Position numbers and translations under genes: made by a program. A stretch of 38,816 nucleotides of DNA, taken from positions 1 to 38,816 of the forward strand of contig JACKPN010000015.1 of the NCBI GenBank assembly GCA_024233575.1, written 5' to 3'. A model generated the notes under the pieces. That model saw only the letters and a list, made by a program, of their open reading frames with translations. It was not told the DNA's origin and did not search any database. Origin of the DNA: Chlamydiales bacterium. Lineage in GTDB: Bacteria; Chlamydiota; Chlamydiia; Chlamydiales; Criblamydiaceae. Every line of letters begins with the position of its first letter. Position 1 is the first letter of the stretch. Positions 1 to 8,607 of the stretch are shown piece by piece.

Positions 1-44
1 ACTCTTTAGTTTAACCACATGATCTGTCGAAAAGTCAACATTGT

Positions 45-671
45 TTAGAACGGAGCGTTTACCATGACCTCCCAGACGTGGTCATTTTTCCAGCCTCTTT
101 CTGTTTTGCGGCTGCGCAGAATATATCCCGTGCAAGGTTCCATTGGGAGCGACGAAGCGCATATCCCTACGCGGAAGCGGCTTTGAGAGATCTCCTCCAT
201 TTTTCTGAAGAAAAGCTCCTCGGACAGATAATATTTTACGAATGGAATTCCTGTAGGAAAGAAGAGCTGTAAGCGGTTTCTGTATTCCCATACTTTGCGG
301 ACGCTGTTCCAGGTAAACCGACTATTGTCAAAGCCATCGACGATTGGAAAGTCCAGTCGTAGATCAAGAAAGGCTTCAGGCTCTTGCACCCAATGTCCAT
401 CGGGTCCTCTTCTAGATACATGCCGATAATAAGGGGCGACCGACCAGCCGCAGGCAAGTTTTTTCTCGAGGCCGAATTGCATATATTCGTAGTAGAATTG
501 CGAAGCATTCTCATTCCAGCGCTGTTCAGCGGCGAGTTTGATTGCCCATTCTGCATCGCCGCGCAACTCCTTGCGTGTGCGCAGCCATATTTCGGATCCC
601 GGTTTTTCGCCAATGAGAGTACATGGCAGAACAAAACAAAATAAAAGTATCGAAAGTAGAGTATTTTTCAT
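45..671 (-). CDS. DUF2490-type envelope protein
   Basis: A protein of 208 residues with a clear N-terminal signal peptide (Lys-Asn, then a hydrophobic run to about residue 20). The body alternates aromatic and charged residues and contains repeated 'WNEN', 'YYEYMQFG' and 'VAPYYRH' style strands, which fits a small outer-membrane beta-barrel of the DUF2490 type. Function in that family is not established. The ATG at 669-671 overlaps the stop of the upstream phosphodiesterase gene as ATGA, so the two are probably translationally coupled and co-transcribed. The barrel assignment rests on pattern and length only; a periplasmic soluble protein is the alternative. Confidence 0.6.
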   Translation of the reverse strand: MKNTLLSILLFCFVLPCTLIGEKPGSEIWLRTRKELRGDAEWAIKLAAEQRWNENASQFYYEYMQFGLEKKLACGWSVAPYYRHVSRRGPDGHWVQEPEAFLDLRLDFPIVDGFDNSRFTWNSVRKVWEYRNRLQLFFPTGIPFVKYYLSEELFFRKMEEISQSRFRVGICASSLPMEPCTGYILRSRKTERGWKNDHVWEVMVNAPF

Positions 672-1477
672 TGATGATGAGTAATCTGATATTCCCGAAG
701 AATGCTTTGTAATATTTTAGGGCGGTTAGTGATGATGCCATCGACGCCATGTTCGATCAACTGGCGCATGGTATCCGGGCTGTCGACTGTCCATACCCAT
801 ACTTTTTTGTTGAAGCTATGGACTTCATCGATCATTTCTTTGGTAAGGATCGCTTTGCTGAACGCTGTAATATCGGGGCTGTTCAACATGTGGTTGCGGT
901 AGTCGCTAGCGCTTTCAATGATTGCGATGATCGGCTGGTTCGGCAGCAGCTTTCGGATCTCATGGAGGATTTCCTTAGACATGCTGCCGATGTAGATTTT
1001 ATGTCCTAAGTGTGACGAGTAGGTGTTGTTGATTGCCTGTGCCACGGCTGCGGCGAGGTTTTCCTTTGGTGCCGATCCCCTTTTCACTTCGATCATTACG
1101 CCGGTGCCATGCAAGGGCATGGTCAGCACTTCTTCGAGTGTGGGTATCTGCTCTCCGGCGAACTGCGCATCGAACCAAACACCGGCATCTAGAGCTTTAA
1201 GCTTGTTCATCGAAAGTTTTGAGATTGGGGTATTGGAAGAACTGTTGGTGGTGCGTTGTGTTGTGATATCATGGATAACGATGGGGATACCTTCTTTGTT
1301 GAGATGGACGTCAAGCTCAATGTAGTCGGCGTGCATTTCGATCGCACTGTTGAAGCCTACCATTGTATTCTCCGGATTTTCGGAGCTATTGCCACGGTGG
1401 GCGATAACCTCGATTGCGGCGATATCTCCTAAGGAAGCCATCATCAGTGAGGCGATCATCGGGTAGTTGTTGCTCAT
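668..1477 (-). CDS. glycerophosphodiester phosphodiesterase family protein
   Basis: 269 residues covering a full GDPD TIM-barrel domain. The family hydrolyses glycerophosphodiesters to glycerol-3-phosphate and an alcohol, using a metal. The catalytic signature is visible: His27-Arg28 in 'IAHRGNSSENPENT', the metal ligands Glu54 and Asp56 in 'YIELDV', and the second His69 in 'IVIHD'. The C-terminal 'VWVWTVDSPDTM' and 'GVDGIITNRP' are also typical. A short hydrophobic stretch precedes the domain (residues 7-22), which is weak evidence for export. The stop overlaps the start of the DUF2490 gene by four bases. A role in phospholipid turnover or scavenging host-derived glycerophosphodiesters is inferred. 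Confidence 0.9.
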   Translation of the reverse strand: MSNNYPMIASLMMASLGDIAAIEVIAHRGNSSENPENTMVGFNSAIEMHADYIELDVHLNKEGIPIVIHDITTQRTTNSSSNTPISKLSMNKLKALDAGVWFDAQFAGEQIPTLEEVLTMPLHGTGVMIEVKRGSAPKENLAAAVAQAINNTYSSHLGHKIYIGSMSKEILHEIRKLLPNQPIIAIIESASDYRNHMLNSPDITAFSKAILTKEMIDEVHSFNKKVWVWTVDSPDTMRQLIEHGVDGIITNRPKILQSILREYQITHHQ

Positions 1478-1547
1478 CCTTGTCCCAACTATTGAATGTG
1501 ATTCTGATCTATTAATTATACAGGAACAATTAATTAATAAATATCTT

Positions 1548-1590
1548 TCTGTTCACGGCACCATTCTTCTATAAAAAGGCCGTGAACAGA
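1548..1590 (-). terminator. 12-bp inverted repeat, possible terminator
   Basis: Perfect 12-base arms at 1548-1559 and 1579-1590 (TCTGTTCACGGC and its complement) enclose a 19-nt loop. It lies between the zinc-ribbon gene and the phosphodiesterase gene, both on the minus strand. No strong U-run follows on either strand, so it could also be an mRNA-stability hairpin or a protein-binding site. Confidence 0.4.
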
Positions 1591-1615
1591 TGATCATCGC
1601 TTGTTGTTAAAGATC

Positions 1616-1978
1616 TTAATTGATGACAAGTGTTCGCATTTTACGATGACATAAAGAGCAAATATTTTTCTTATCCCAATCTGTTTTCTGAGCGGAGATC
1701 CGTACAAAATTTTCATGGCATTTAGTGCATAGAGTGTAATCACCTGCGCTTGGCCCTTTCATTACAGCAGCTTTAAATTGTTTTTTTTTCTCACGTTGTA
1801 GCTGTTTACTTTTATTTTTCCGGATTGTTTTTTCTAAATGTTGAGCCTTTTTTTCTTGTATACGGGCCTTTTTTTCACTGGTATGACTAGTGTGATGAAG
1901 GCCAGGCTTGCGTTCTAACTCGTCTAGAGTTAGAGGTTTCCACTCTCTATTTGGACTAAAATCTGCTTTAAAACTCAT
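1616..1978 (-). CDS. small basic zinc-ribbon protein, unknown function
   Basis: About 120 residues. The C-terminus has two CxxC knuckles ('CTKCHENF' and 'CSLCHRKM') about 20 residues apart, forming a probable zinc ribbon. The middle is very rich in Lys, Arg, Gln and Glu (roughly residues 35-70), suggesting a charged helix or coiled coil that could contact nucleic acid. I chose the ATG at 1976-1978 because AAGGA sits eight bases upstream; an ATG nine bases further upstream overlaps that ribosome site. It stands alone between two intergenic regions. No named family is recognised. Confidence 0.6.
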   Translation of the reverse strand: MSFKADFSPNREWKPLTLDELERKPGLHHTSHTSEKKARIQEKKAQHLEKTIRKNKSKQLQREKKKQFKAAVMKGPSAGDYTLCTKCHENFVRISAQKTDWDKKNICSLCHRKMRTLVIN

Positions 1979-2113
1979 AAATAACATCCTTGTTACTGCT
2001 TAAATATAAGATTAGTTTAAACAAAGATGTTAAAGATTTAATTAATGATTGCTGTCTTTTCTATTAAGAGACTGTCTCTAAGAAGTAGATCGGATAATAC
2101 AGTTTTGTTCTAA

Positions 2114-3451
2114 TTATCCTTGCCATAGAAAAGAACAGGCAAAGCAGGCGACCAGGATACCGGTGACGTCGGCGAGGATAGCGGCGACGAGGGCGTGTCG
2201 GATTTTGCTGATCCCTACAGCGCCGAAATAGACAGCTAGGACATAGAAGGTTGTTTCCGTACTGCCCATCATCGTTGAGGCAAGATAGGTACTATAGGAG
2301 TTAGGATCCTCATTGGCGAGGTCGGAAACGATGCCGAATGCTCCGCTTCCTGATAGCGGCCGCATGAGTGCCATCGGCAAAGTATCGGCAGGCATATTGA
2401 TCAGCTGGGTGAAGGGGTCTAGCAATTGCGTCAGGTATTGCAGGGCTCCTGATGCGCGGAACATGGCGATTGCCACCAGGATCGCTACAAGGAAAGGGAT
2501 GATGTTGATCGCGATTTCAAATCCCTGCTTGGCACCTTCAGTCACCGCTTCATAGATTTTCACTCCGCGGGCGATGCCGTAGCAGACGATAGCCAGGATC
2601 AGAAGGGGCACCAGCCAGTAGGATGCGACAGTTTCGATAAGGAAGCTGTAAAATCCCGCGGAATTCCAGTAGCAGATTCCTAGGATGGTCACTAGCAACG
2701 CTCCGACAAGCCAGATAAATCCTGTGCTGAACAGCGATGGTTTAGTCAGCAGATGGGCATAAATTTCGCTATGATGCTTTGGGCTGCTCTTTTCCTGTTC
2801 TTCAACGAGGTTTGTTGTTGCTAAGGCCGCTTCCATACGCTGAGTGTAGCCATGGTCGCGCTTCGCCATCCAATAAGCGATCGTGATTGCTACGATTGTC
2901 GAGCATGTTGTTGCGATCAAGGTAGGCAGAAAGATATCGGCAGGGCTCGCTGCTCCTGCAGCTGCGCGGATAGCGATCACTTTCAGGGGAAAGAGGGTGA
3001 TGCTCGATGTGTTGATCGCGAGGAACAAGCACATAGCATTGGTGGCCGTTGTTTTGAAAGGATTGAGCTTATTCAGCTCCACCATCGCTTTGATGCCTAG
3101 TGGCGTTGCTGCGTTGCCCATGCCGAGGAAGTTGGCAGACATGTTGAGGAGCATTGCGCTCATTGCGGGGTGGTCGTAAGGAACATCGGGAAACAGCCTT
3201 TTCGTAATTGGGCGTATGCCATCGGCAAGATGGTACATAAGGCCGCCGGCTTCGAGGACGCGGACGAAGCCCAGCCATAGCGCCATCACTCCGACGAGGC
3301 CGATGGCCAAGGTGACAGCATCTTTTGCTGCTTCAAAACTCGCTTCGGAGACCTCTTGCATTTTGCCGGTGAATCCTGCGTAGAGGACGGCGATGACAAT
3401 GAATAGGACAAAGACGACATTGATCGGGCTATTGCGATTTTCTTCCAACAT
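2114..3451 (-). CDS. fused SpmA/SpmB nucleoside-recognition (Gate) membrane protein
   Basis: About 445 residues from the chosen start. It contains two consecutive Gate/nucleoside-recognition halves with many membrane helices. The first half shows 'NMSANFLGMGNAATPLGIKAM', a hallmark of spore maturation protein A, and the second shows 'RPLSGSGAFG' followed by 'STMMGSTETTFYVLAVYFG', a hallmark of spore maturation protein B. Such fusions occur in non-sporulating bacteria, where the substrate is unknown; nucleoside or small-solute transport is often suspected. A reading frame extends upstream to 3553 inside the preceding gene, but the first Met before the membrane domain (3451) gives a more normal N-terminus. 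Neither start has a clear Shine-Dalgarno site. Confidence 0.8.
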   Translation of the reverse strand: MLEENRNSPINVVFVLFIVIAVLYAGFTGKMQEVSEASFEAAKDAVTLAIGLVGVMALWLGFVRVLEAGGLMYHLADGIRPITKRLFPDVPYDHPAMSAMLLNMSANFLGMGNAATPLGIKAMVELNKLNPFKTTATNAMCLFLAINTSSITLFPLKVIAIRAAAGAASPADIFLPTLIATTCSTIVAITIAYWMAKRDHGYTQRMEAALATTNLVEEQEKSSPKHHSEIYAHLLTKPSLFSTGFIWLVGALLVTILGICYWNSAGFYSFLIETVASYWLVPLLILAIVCYGIARGVKIYEAVTEGAKQGFEIAINIIPFLVAILVAIAMFRASGALQYLTQLLDPFTQLINMPADTLPMALMRPLSGSGAFGIVSDLANEDPNSYSTYLASTMMGSTETTFYVLAVYFGAVGISKIRHALVAAILADVTGILVACFACSFLWQG

Positions 3452-3492
3452 GAGGGAGCTATTTTCTATGAAGCGAGGATTCTTTCGCAAGG

Positions 3493-3984
3493 TTAATTCC
3501 CGCCGTAGTTGACCCAGAGGCAGTTTGCGTGGAACAGTCCATAGACGACCCAAAGTAGAATTAGGCTGCGTGTCGACCAGGCGATGATGCGTGCCCAGTT
3601 ATGTCGTATCAGGTCTTCGACGCCCACTTCTGAATACCCTCTTGTTAACTGGACGTGTAGTGGATAGACCTTGAAGTATGTGTAGGCCCAGATGAAGATG
3701 ACGATTGCGAAGGCAAACCATAGGGCGATCTGCTTCTCGTTGGAGAATGGCGCTGAGATGAGCACTAGTGCTGTCAGCAGTTCGATCACCATGAATGGCG
3801 CCATAATCACTAGATTTTGCTGTTGGTGCGCTTTGAAGTAATTGCCACCCTCTTCCCCTTTGTCGGTATGGCGGAATAGGGGGTAGTGAGCGATTTGCGT
3901 GTACCAGGCGATCCCTGTTAGCACGATCGTTGTGAAGATATTGGCTAGTAAGATGATTAGATAAAATTCTGTCATCCCTTCCAT
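3493..3984 (-). CDS. four-helix membrane protein, unknown
   Basis: About 163 residues with four predicted transmembrane helices (near residues 5-28, 60-80, 88-108 and 135-155). The motif 'WYTQIAHYPLF' follows helix one and 'YFKVYPLHVQL' helix three. This is the layout of a small family of uncharacterised bacterial inner-membrane proteins. It lies just upstream of the SpmA/B gene on the same strand, with only about 40 bases between the coding regions if the shorter SpmA/B start is used, so an operon is likely. ATG codons at 3984 and 3975 are both possible starts. Confidence 0.65.
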   Translation of the reverse strand: MEGMTEFYLIILLANIFTTIVLTGIAWYTQIAHYPLFRHTDKGEEGGNYFKAHQQQNLVIMAPFMVIELLTALVLISAPFSNEKQIALWFAFAIVIFIWAYTYFKVYPLHVQLTRGYSEVGVEDLIRHNWARIIAWSTRSLILLWVVYGLFHANCLWVNYGGN

Positions 3985-4086
3985 CAAATTTCAATGGGTA
4001 ATTTTTGTCAATGCTGCGAATCGCTTGCATATTCTTCTTTACTTGCCTATGTTTCAGCAACTAACAATTTTGTAAAGGTGATGGCT

Positions 4087-5004
4087 ATGGTTGCTATCGA
4101 TACCCGATATTCGGCAAAAGTCATTTTTGATGCGATCAACGCTGACCATGAATGTGAAGAGACCCGAAAAACGCGTTTACTCGAGAGGGTTGAAGAGTTC
4201 TTCCCTCTGGATTATTCTGATTGGGTAGGAAGTATCGATGCTACCAGTTGTATCGGAGCTACGTTTTGGGATAAAAAAGGGACAGTGATCACTGTGCACA
4301 TCGATGGTCGTGGCAGTGAGAATTTATTTCCCTTATTTGAAAGGTATACCCCAGAAGATAGACTTGTTTTAGAGCTTACCGGAGGTGTTCTCGAGGTTAG
4401 CGACAGGCAAAGGCCGGAGTACCGTTACGATAGCCTTACAGAGGAAACCCAAAGGAATTTCTCCTGTATTATCGAATTGGTGGAAAAGCTCAAGTGTCAT
4501 GTAGATATTCGTGGATGGAGCGTTGGGTTTTCTTCAGATAAGGACGATCTTGTTTGTGATTATCTTGCCCATCCTGATGGACGTTTGGTCGCGGTAAAGC
4601 CGGAAACGATATACAACAGTTGCGACATTCCCTTGTTTTTTTCGCGCATGGCGTATGTAGGAATTGATCAGAATGAAGGCTACCATACGATCGTGCTCGA
4701 TGAACAATCGGAATCGATTCCATTGCGCGAACGTCCCGACCAGTTTCAGGAGAGGTTTGGTGCTTTTGCGAAGACGGTTACCTCTTATGGAGATGACGAT
4801 CAATCACTATTGAATAGATTTTCCACTACTCCACAACTGGAATCGGAACATTTCGCAACGACCGTGAGGGAAATCGCAGAGTTGGTTTTCAACCCTCCGG
4901 AAGACGCTGCATTATTAGAAAGCTGTCCCCGTCCTAAGGAAAGTCCTTTGATCGTGCTGCAGGGCGAAGCGGTCAGTTTCTCAAGCGAGTCTTTAGTAAT
5001 ATGA
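4087..5004 (+). CDS. hypothetical protein
   Basis: About 305 residues, predicted soluble. It is acidic and contains no motif I recognise; segments such as 'DYSDWVGSIDATSCIGATFW' and 'KGTVITVHIDGRG' look like a mixed alpha/beta fold. The frame is open from 3994, but AAAGG eight bases before the ATG at 4087 supports starting there ('MVAIDTRYSAK'). It is divergent from the four-helix membrane protein gene, leaving about 100 bases that should hold both promoters. It may be lineage-specific; no function is proposed. Confidence 0.6.
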   Translation: MVAIDTRYSAKVIFDAINADHECEETRKTRLLERVEEFFPLDYSDWVGSIDATSCIGATFWDKKGTVITVHIDGRGSENLFPLFERYTPEDRLVLELTGGVLEVSDRQRPEYRYDSLTEETQRNFSCIIELVEKLKCHVDIRGWSVGFSSDKDDLVCDYLAHPDGRLVAVKPETIYNSCDIPLFFSRMAYVGIDQNEGYHTIVLDEQSESIPLRERPDQFQERFGAFAKTVTSYGDDDQSLLNRFSTTPQLESEHFATTVREIAELVFNPPEDAALLESCPRPKESPLIVLQGEAVSFSSESLVI

Positions 5005-5050
5005 ACTGAAGTGGTTTTCAACGTATTCACCCCATGGTTCATTAATAGTA

Positions 5051-6451
5051 TCAATTTAAAGAGAAACGAATTGGCTCATCGAAAAGATTAGGAAAATTTT
5101 TACCGAATTTGTCTACGGAAGGTTCCTTGATCACCTCTTCCCAAGGTATTAACCCTTCCTTCCAAGCTGGAAAGAGGATTCCATTGAATAGTCCAAGTGT
5201 TTTAAAATAAGTTTCAGCTATGCTGGGGTCACCTCTTTCCCAAGGTTTAGCCCGGCAGATCCACCAAAATATCTCTCCTAAAATTTGAATTTTCCTCTCG
5301 TGGTCCGAAACTGTGAGTGAATCGTGAAGTTTTTCGCAATGTCTCATAATCTTTGGGATATTCTCAGGTTTTGTGTGTATTAGGCAAGCGGTAGAATTTA
5401 ACTTTTCGTTGTAAAATAGTGTTGCGTTATGTTCATAAGAATTATTAACCGTTTTTTCCATAAAAACTACCACCTCATCTAACTGAATGCGATCACCATC
5501 AATACATCCGTAAAAGGTTATGCTTTTAGGTTCTTTTTCAAAATATGGCAGCCTTCTAAAAATTGTAAACTTACTTGCTAACCATTTAACGGCCTCGATT
5601 TCTATATGATCATTATTTGAAACTGTTGGCTGGTTTAGTAGTTTAATCACATGTTCGTGAAGATGAATATAATTATAGTGTAGAGGACTAAAGTAATTGC
5701 AAACCCTTTTTTCACCAAAATATTCATATTTATATGAATTAAGTGTTTGAGCTATTAGACGTCGTCTGATGGCAAGAAAATCTAATAGATCATCCAAAGA
5801 CAAACGATAACGTTCAAATGCGTCTTTTGCCATTTGAATACTTTGTTCCATCAGTTGTCCATACTGCTTTTGCTCTTTGTTGGTTTTGCAATATAGTAGA
5901 TTAACAGCCCAACCTTCTATTCTAACAATATGTTTTTCCCACGAAGTTTGATCATTTATAGGATGATCAGCTAGAAGTTGTTGAATGGAAAATTCAGGAC
6001 CGAATCGAAGTCTGTATTCTAAATCTTCGGCGTTTGTTGAATACTCTATGGCTTTAATGGCTTCTTCAGTCGTCTCTCTTTGGATATCTTCATTCATAGG
6101 ATAGGAAGTTTTACTTCTTAAATGATCGATAATTTTTTTGTATGTTCCAGAAGTAATAAGGTTGTAGATTTTATCAGTATCCCAACCGTTAATTGTTGCT
6201 GCTCTAAAAAAAACTGTGTCATTTTGATCGTGCTCTGCATTGTTTTCTGCAAGACGGAACGCTAAATTGTCTCGGTCTTCTGGGGTTAGGTTCGGAAGGA
6301 TGCCGGAGCTTAGGCGCTTCATCCAAATAGCTCTTGTTTTTTCTTGTTCTTCGGTGAGCTTTTTCGCAAGAGTACTGCTACTTTTTTCTCGATTGTAGAG
6401 TCTTGAAAATAAACATGAGATATGTGAACGTAAACTTCCTGTTTCATTCAT
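5051..6451 (-). CDS. large hypothetical protein, possibly acquired
   Basis: 466 residues, predicted soluble and mainly helical, with no signal peptide or membrane segment. No family is recognised with certainty. The C-terminal third has a compact 'ILGEIFWWICRAKPWERG' segment followed by 'PSIAETYF'; the arrangement FWW-x-x-x-A-x-P-x-x-R-G is reminiscent of a helical motif in some secreted bacterial proteins. The coding DNA is visibly more AT-rich than the purine operon beside it, consistent with horizontal origin. It converges with the gene at 4087-5004, with about 46 bases between stops. A secreted effector is one possibility, and it is inference only. Confidence 0.6.
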   Translation of the reverse strand: MNETGSLRSHISCLFSRLYNREKSSSTLAKKLTEEQEKTRAIWMKRLSSGILPNLTPEDRDNLAFRLAENNAEHDQNDTVFFRAATINGWDTDKIYNLITSGTYKKIIDHLRSKTSYPMNEDIQRETTEEAIKAIEYSTNAEDLEYRLRFGPEFSIQQLLADHPINDQTSWEKHIVRIEGWAVNLLYCKTNKEQKQYGQLMEQSIQMAKDAFERYRLSLDDLLDFLAIRRRLIAQTLNSYKYEYFGEKRVCNYFSPLHYNYIHLHEHVIKLLNQPTVSNNDHIEIEAVKWLASKFTIFRRLPYFEKEPKSITFYGCIDGDRIQLDEVVVFMEKTVNNSYEHNATLFYNEKLNSTACLIHTKPENIPKIMRHCEKLHDSLTVSDHERKIQILGEIFWWICRAKPWERGDPSIAETYFKTLGLFNGILFPAWKEGLIPWEEVIKEPSVDKFGKNFPNLFDEPIRFSLN

Positions 6452-6499
6452 AATTGATTCTGTTTGTTTTAAATTATTATTAATCTTTAATGAACAGAA

Positions 6500-7057
6500 T
6501 TATCTTATTTGATTTAGCTGATGGGAGGGATTATTATAAGGATTTGCGGTGTTTCTTGCAATGGCGCGAAATCCGCAGCCGCGTAGGACCTGCGGCCTGC
6601 CGAATACCTCGATGCGCGGCCATTCGCGGCAGATAACGGGGCGCAGCCGGTAATGAGCGCAGCTGCCATCCTTATTGAGGTAGCGGCATCCCATCACCAT
6701 CAACTTTTTGCCTTCGATGGTGATCGGTTCTTGGGCGCGGGGATAGAACCCGTTGACTTCGGTATTCCACAGATAGTTGAGCCGTGTCATCAGCCCTTTA
6801 GGTTCAGGCATGATGATGTAGTGGCAGCAATTGCCGCGGCGGTTGCAGGAACCTTTACGTATCCAGGGCGGCTTGATGAAGAATTTGACCAGACGCTGGG
6901 CGGCAAGATCGAGCAGAACGAATGGCAGGAACATGACACGGATTGGCCAGCGTGCCCACCCGGGAAGCCATTGCTTGGGGATGCCATCGGCAGGCGGAAG
7001 CGGAGGATCTACCCCCTCTTCCGCAGCTTTCACTAGGTCTTCCGGCGTCATTCCCAT
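6500..7057 (-). CDS. YkgJ-type cysteine-cluster protein
   Basis: 185 residues. Seven cysteines fall in the pattern of the YkgJ/UPF0153 zinc- or iron-binding family: C71, C77-C78 ('CNRRGNCC'), C124, C133 ('DGSCAHY'), C143 in 'LRPVICREWP', and C161. The family has no settled biochemical role. The first 70 residues add a hydrophobic segment (about 38-52) that may associate with membrane. The start overlaps the guaA stop by ten bases, so this gene is the last in the purine operon or at least co-translated with guaA. Its link to purine synthesis is positional only. Confidence 0.8.
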   Translation of the reverse strand: MGMTPEDLVKAAEEGVDPPLPPADGIPKQWLPGWARWPIRVMFLPFVLLDLAAQRLVKFFIKPPWIRKGSCNRRGNCCHYIIMPEPKGLMTRLNYLWNTEVNGFYPRAQEPITIEGKKLMVMGCRYLNKDGSCAHYRLRPVICREWPRIEVFGRPQVLRGCGFRAIARNTANPYNNPSHQLNQIR

Positions 7058-8607
7058 TCGATGGTTCCGGGAGGCTTGGATGTAGTGTCATAGACGACGC
7101 GGTTGACAGCGTCGACTTCGTTGATGATCCGCGTGCTGATCCGGCTAAGGAGGTCGTAAGGCATCGGGAACACATCTGCGGTCATCCCGTCGCTGCTAGT
7201 GACGGCGCGCAAGGCGATGACGTTGCCGTAGGTGCGTTGGTCGCCCATAACTCCGACGGTTTTTGTCGGCAGCAGAATGGCGAACGCTTGCCAAATGTCG
7301 TCGTAGAGACCTGCCTTATCGATCTCTTCCAGGTAGATTTTGTCAGCCTGGCGCAGCGTTTCAAGCCTCTCATGAGTGATCTCGCCGAGGATACGGATTG
7401 CCAGACCGGGGCCGGGAAACGGATGGCGCCAAACCAGTTTGTGTGGAACACCTAATGCTGCCGACACCTGCCGCACTTCATCTTTGAAGATGTGGCGGTT
7501 GGGTTCGACGATCAAGCCGGCTTTCCGCTTGGCTTCGACGATCGGCGGGTTGACGTTATGGTGGCTTTTGATGACGACGGCATGTTTTCCGCATCCTTTT
7601 CCGCTTTCGACTAGGTCGGTATACAAAGTCCCTTGACAGAAGTAGGTCTTCCCCTCATGGGCTTCCAGCTTGGCAATCTCGGTATCGAGTATCTCCATGA
7701 AAAGATCGCCGATGATCTGTCGTTTTTTCTCCGGATCTGTCACGCTTTTAAGCGCGTCCAGGAAGGTGCTGCGAGCGTCGACGATGGTAAGGTTGTCGAT
7801 GCCGTGGTCATGAAGGAGCGTTGCTACCTGCTCGCTTTCGCCGGCGCGCATTAGTCCGTTGTCGATATGGAGGGCGTAGACCTTGTTTTTTCCGAGCGCT
7901 TCGTAACAGAGAAGTGTGCTTGCTGTGGAGTCGACGCCGCCGCTGACGAGGCTCACGACGCGGCCGTTGCCGACCTGCTGACGGATCTCTTCTTTGACTG
8001 TTTCGATGCAGTTCTCGATGGTCCATCCTTTGTTACAGCGGCATGACTCGATGAAGTTCGTTAGGATCTGCGCGCCTTTGGGCGTGTGCGTTACTTCGGG
8101 ATGGAACTGCAGGCCGTAAAGCGGCTGCGTTTCATGCTGGATGGCGGCGATCAGGCCATCGCTGCTCTTTGCGGTTGCCAGGAAGTGCGGTGCCAGTTTG
8201 GTGACGCTGTCTCCGTGGCTCATCCATACAGTTTCTTTGCTGTTGAGTCCTTTGAAAAGGGCGCTTTTGCTGTCGACAGAGACCTCTTGCTTGCCGTATT
8301 CCCCTTGCTCGGCGGAGTTGACTTCGCCGTTATGCGCGCTGTTCATCAGTTGCATGCCGAAGCAGATACCGAGGATCGGCGTTCCTGAGGCGAGGATTGT
8401 GTCGTCGAAGGCAATGTCGCTGGTGTTGATCGACTGTGGACCTCCTGATAGGATCACCCCACGGGTGTTGCCGGTGATGACTTGTTCCTTGGGGGCGTCG
8501 GGGGGAAGAATTTCTGTGTACACCTGCATCTCCCGCACTCTGCGGGCGATCAGCTGCGTGTATTGCGATCCAAAGTCGAGGATCGCAATCCTTTCTAGCT
8601 CTTGCAT
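7048..8607 (-). CDS. guaA: GMP synthase (glutamine-hydrolysing)
   Basis: 519 residues, the normal bacterial length. It converts XMP to GMP using ATP and glutamine. The N-terminal class I amidotransferase domain shows the nucleophile Cys82 in 'GICFGMQLM' and the His169/Glu171 pair in 'LQFHPEVTHT'. The ATP-pyrophosphatase loop is 'SGGVDSTAS' at about 222-230. The C-terminal dimerisation domain ends in the typical 'KPPGTIEWE'. The start overlaps the purF stop by 13 bases and the stop overlaps the YkgJ-type gene by ten. All catalytic residues look intact. Confidence 0.97.
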   Translation of the reverse strand: MQELERIAILDFGSQYTQLIARRVREMQVYTEILPPDAPKEQVITGNTRGVILSGGPQSINTSDIAFDDTILASGTPILGICFGMQLMNSAHNGEVNSAEQGEYGKQEVSVDSKSALFKGLNSKETVWMSHGDSVTKLAPHFLATAKSSDGLIAAIQHETQPLYGLQFHPEVTHTPKGAQILTNFIESCRCNKGWTIENCIETVKEEIRQQVGNGRVVSLVSGGVDSTASTLLCYEALGKNKVYALHIDNGLMRAGESEQVATLLHDHGIDNLTIVDARSTFLDALKSVTDPEKKRQIIGDLFMEILDTEIAKLEAHEGKTYFCQGTLYTDLVESGKGCGKHAVVIKSHHNVNPPIVEAKRKAGLIVEPNRHIFKDEVRQVSAALGVPHKLVWRHPFPGPGLAIRILGEITHERLETLRQADKIYLEEIDKAGLYDDIWQAFAILLPTKTVGVMGDQRTYGNVIALRAVTSSDGMTADVFPMPYDLLSRISTRIINEVDAVNRVVYDTTSKPPGTIEWE

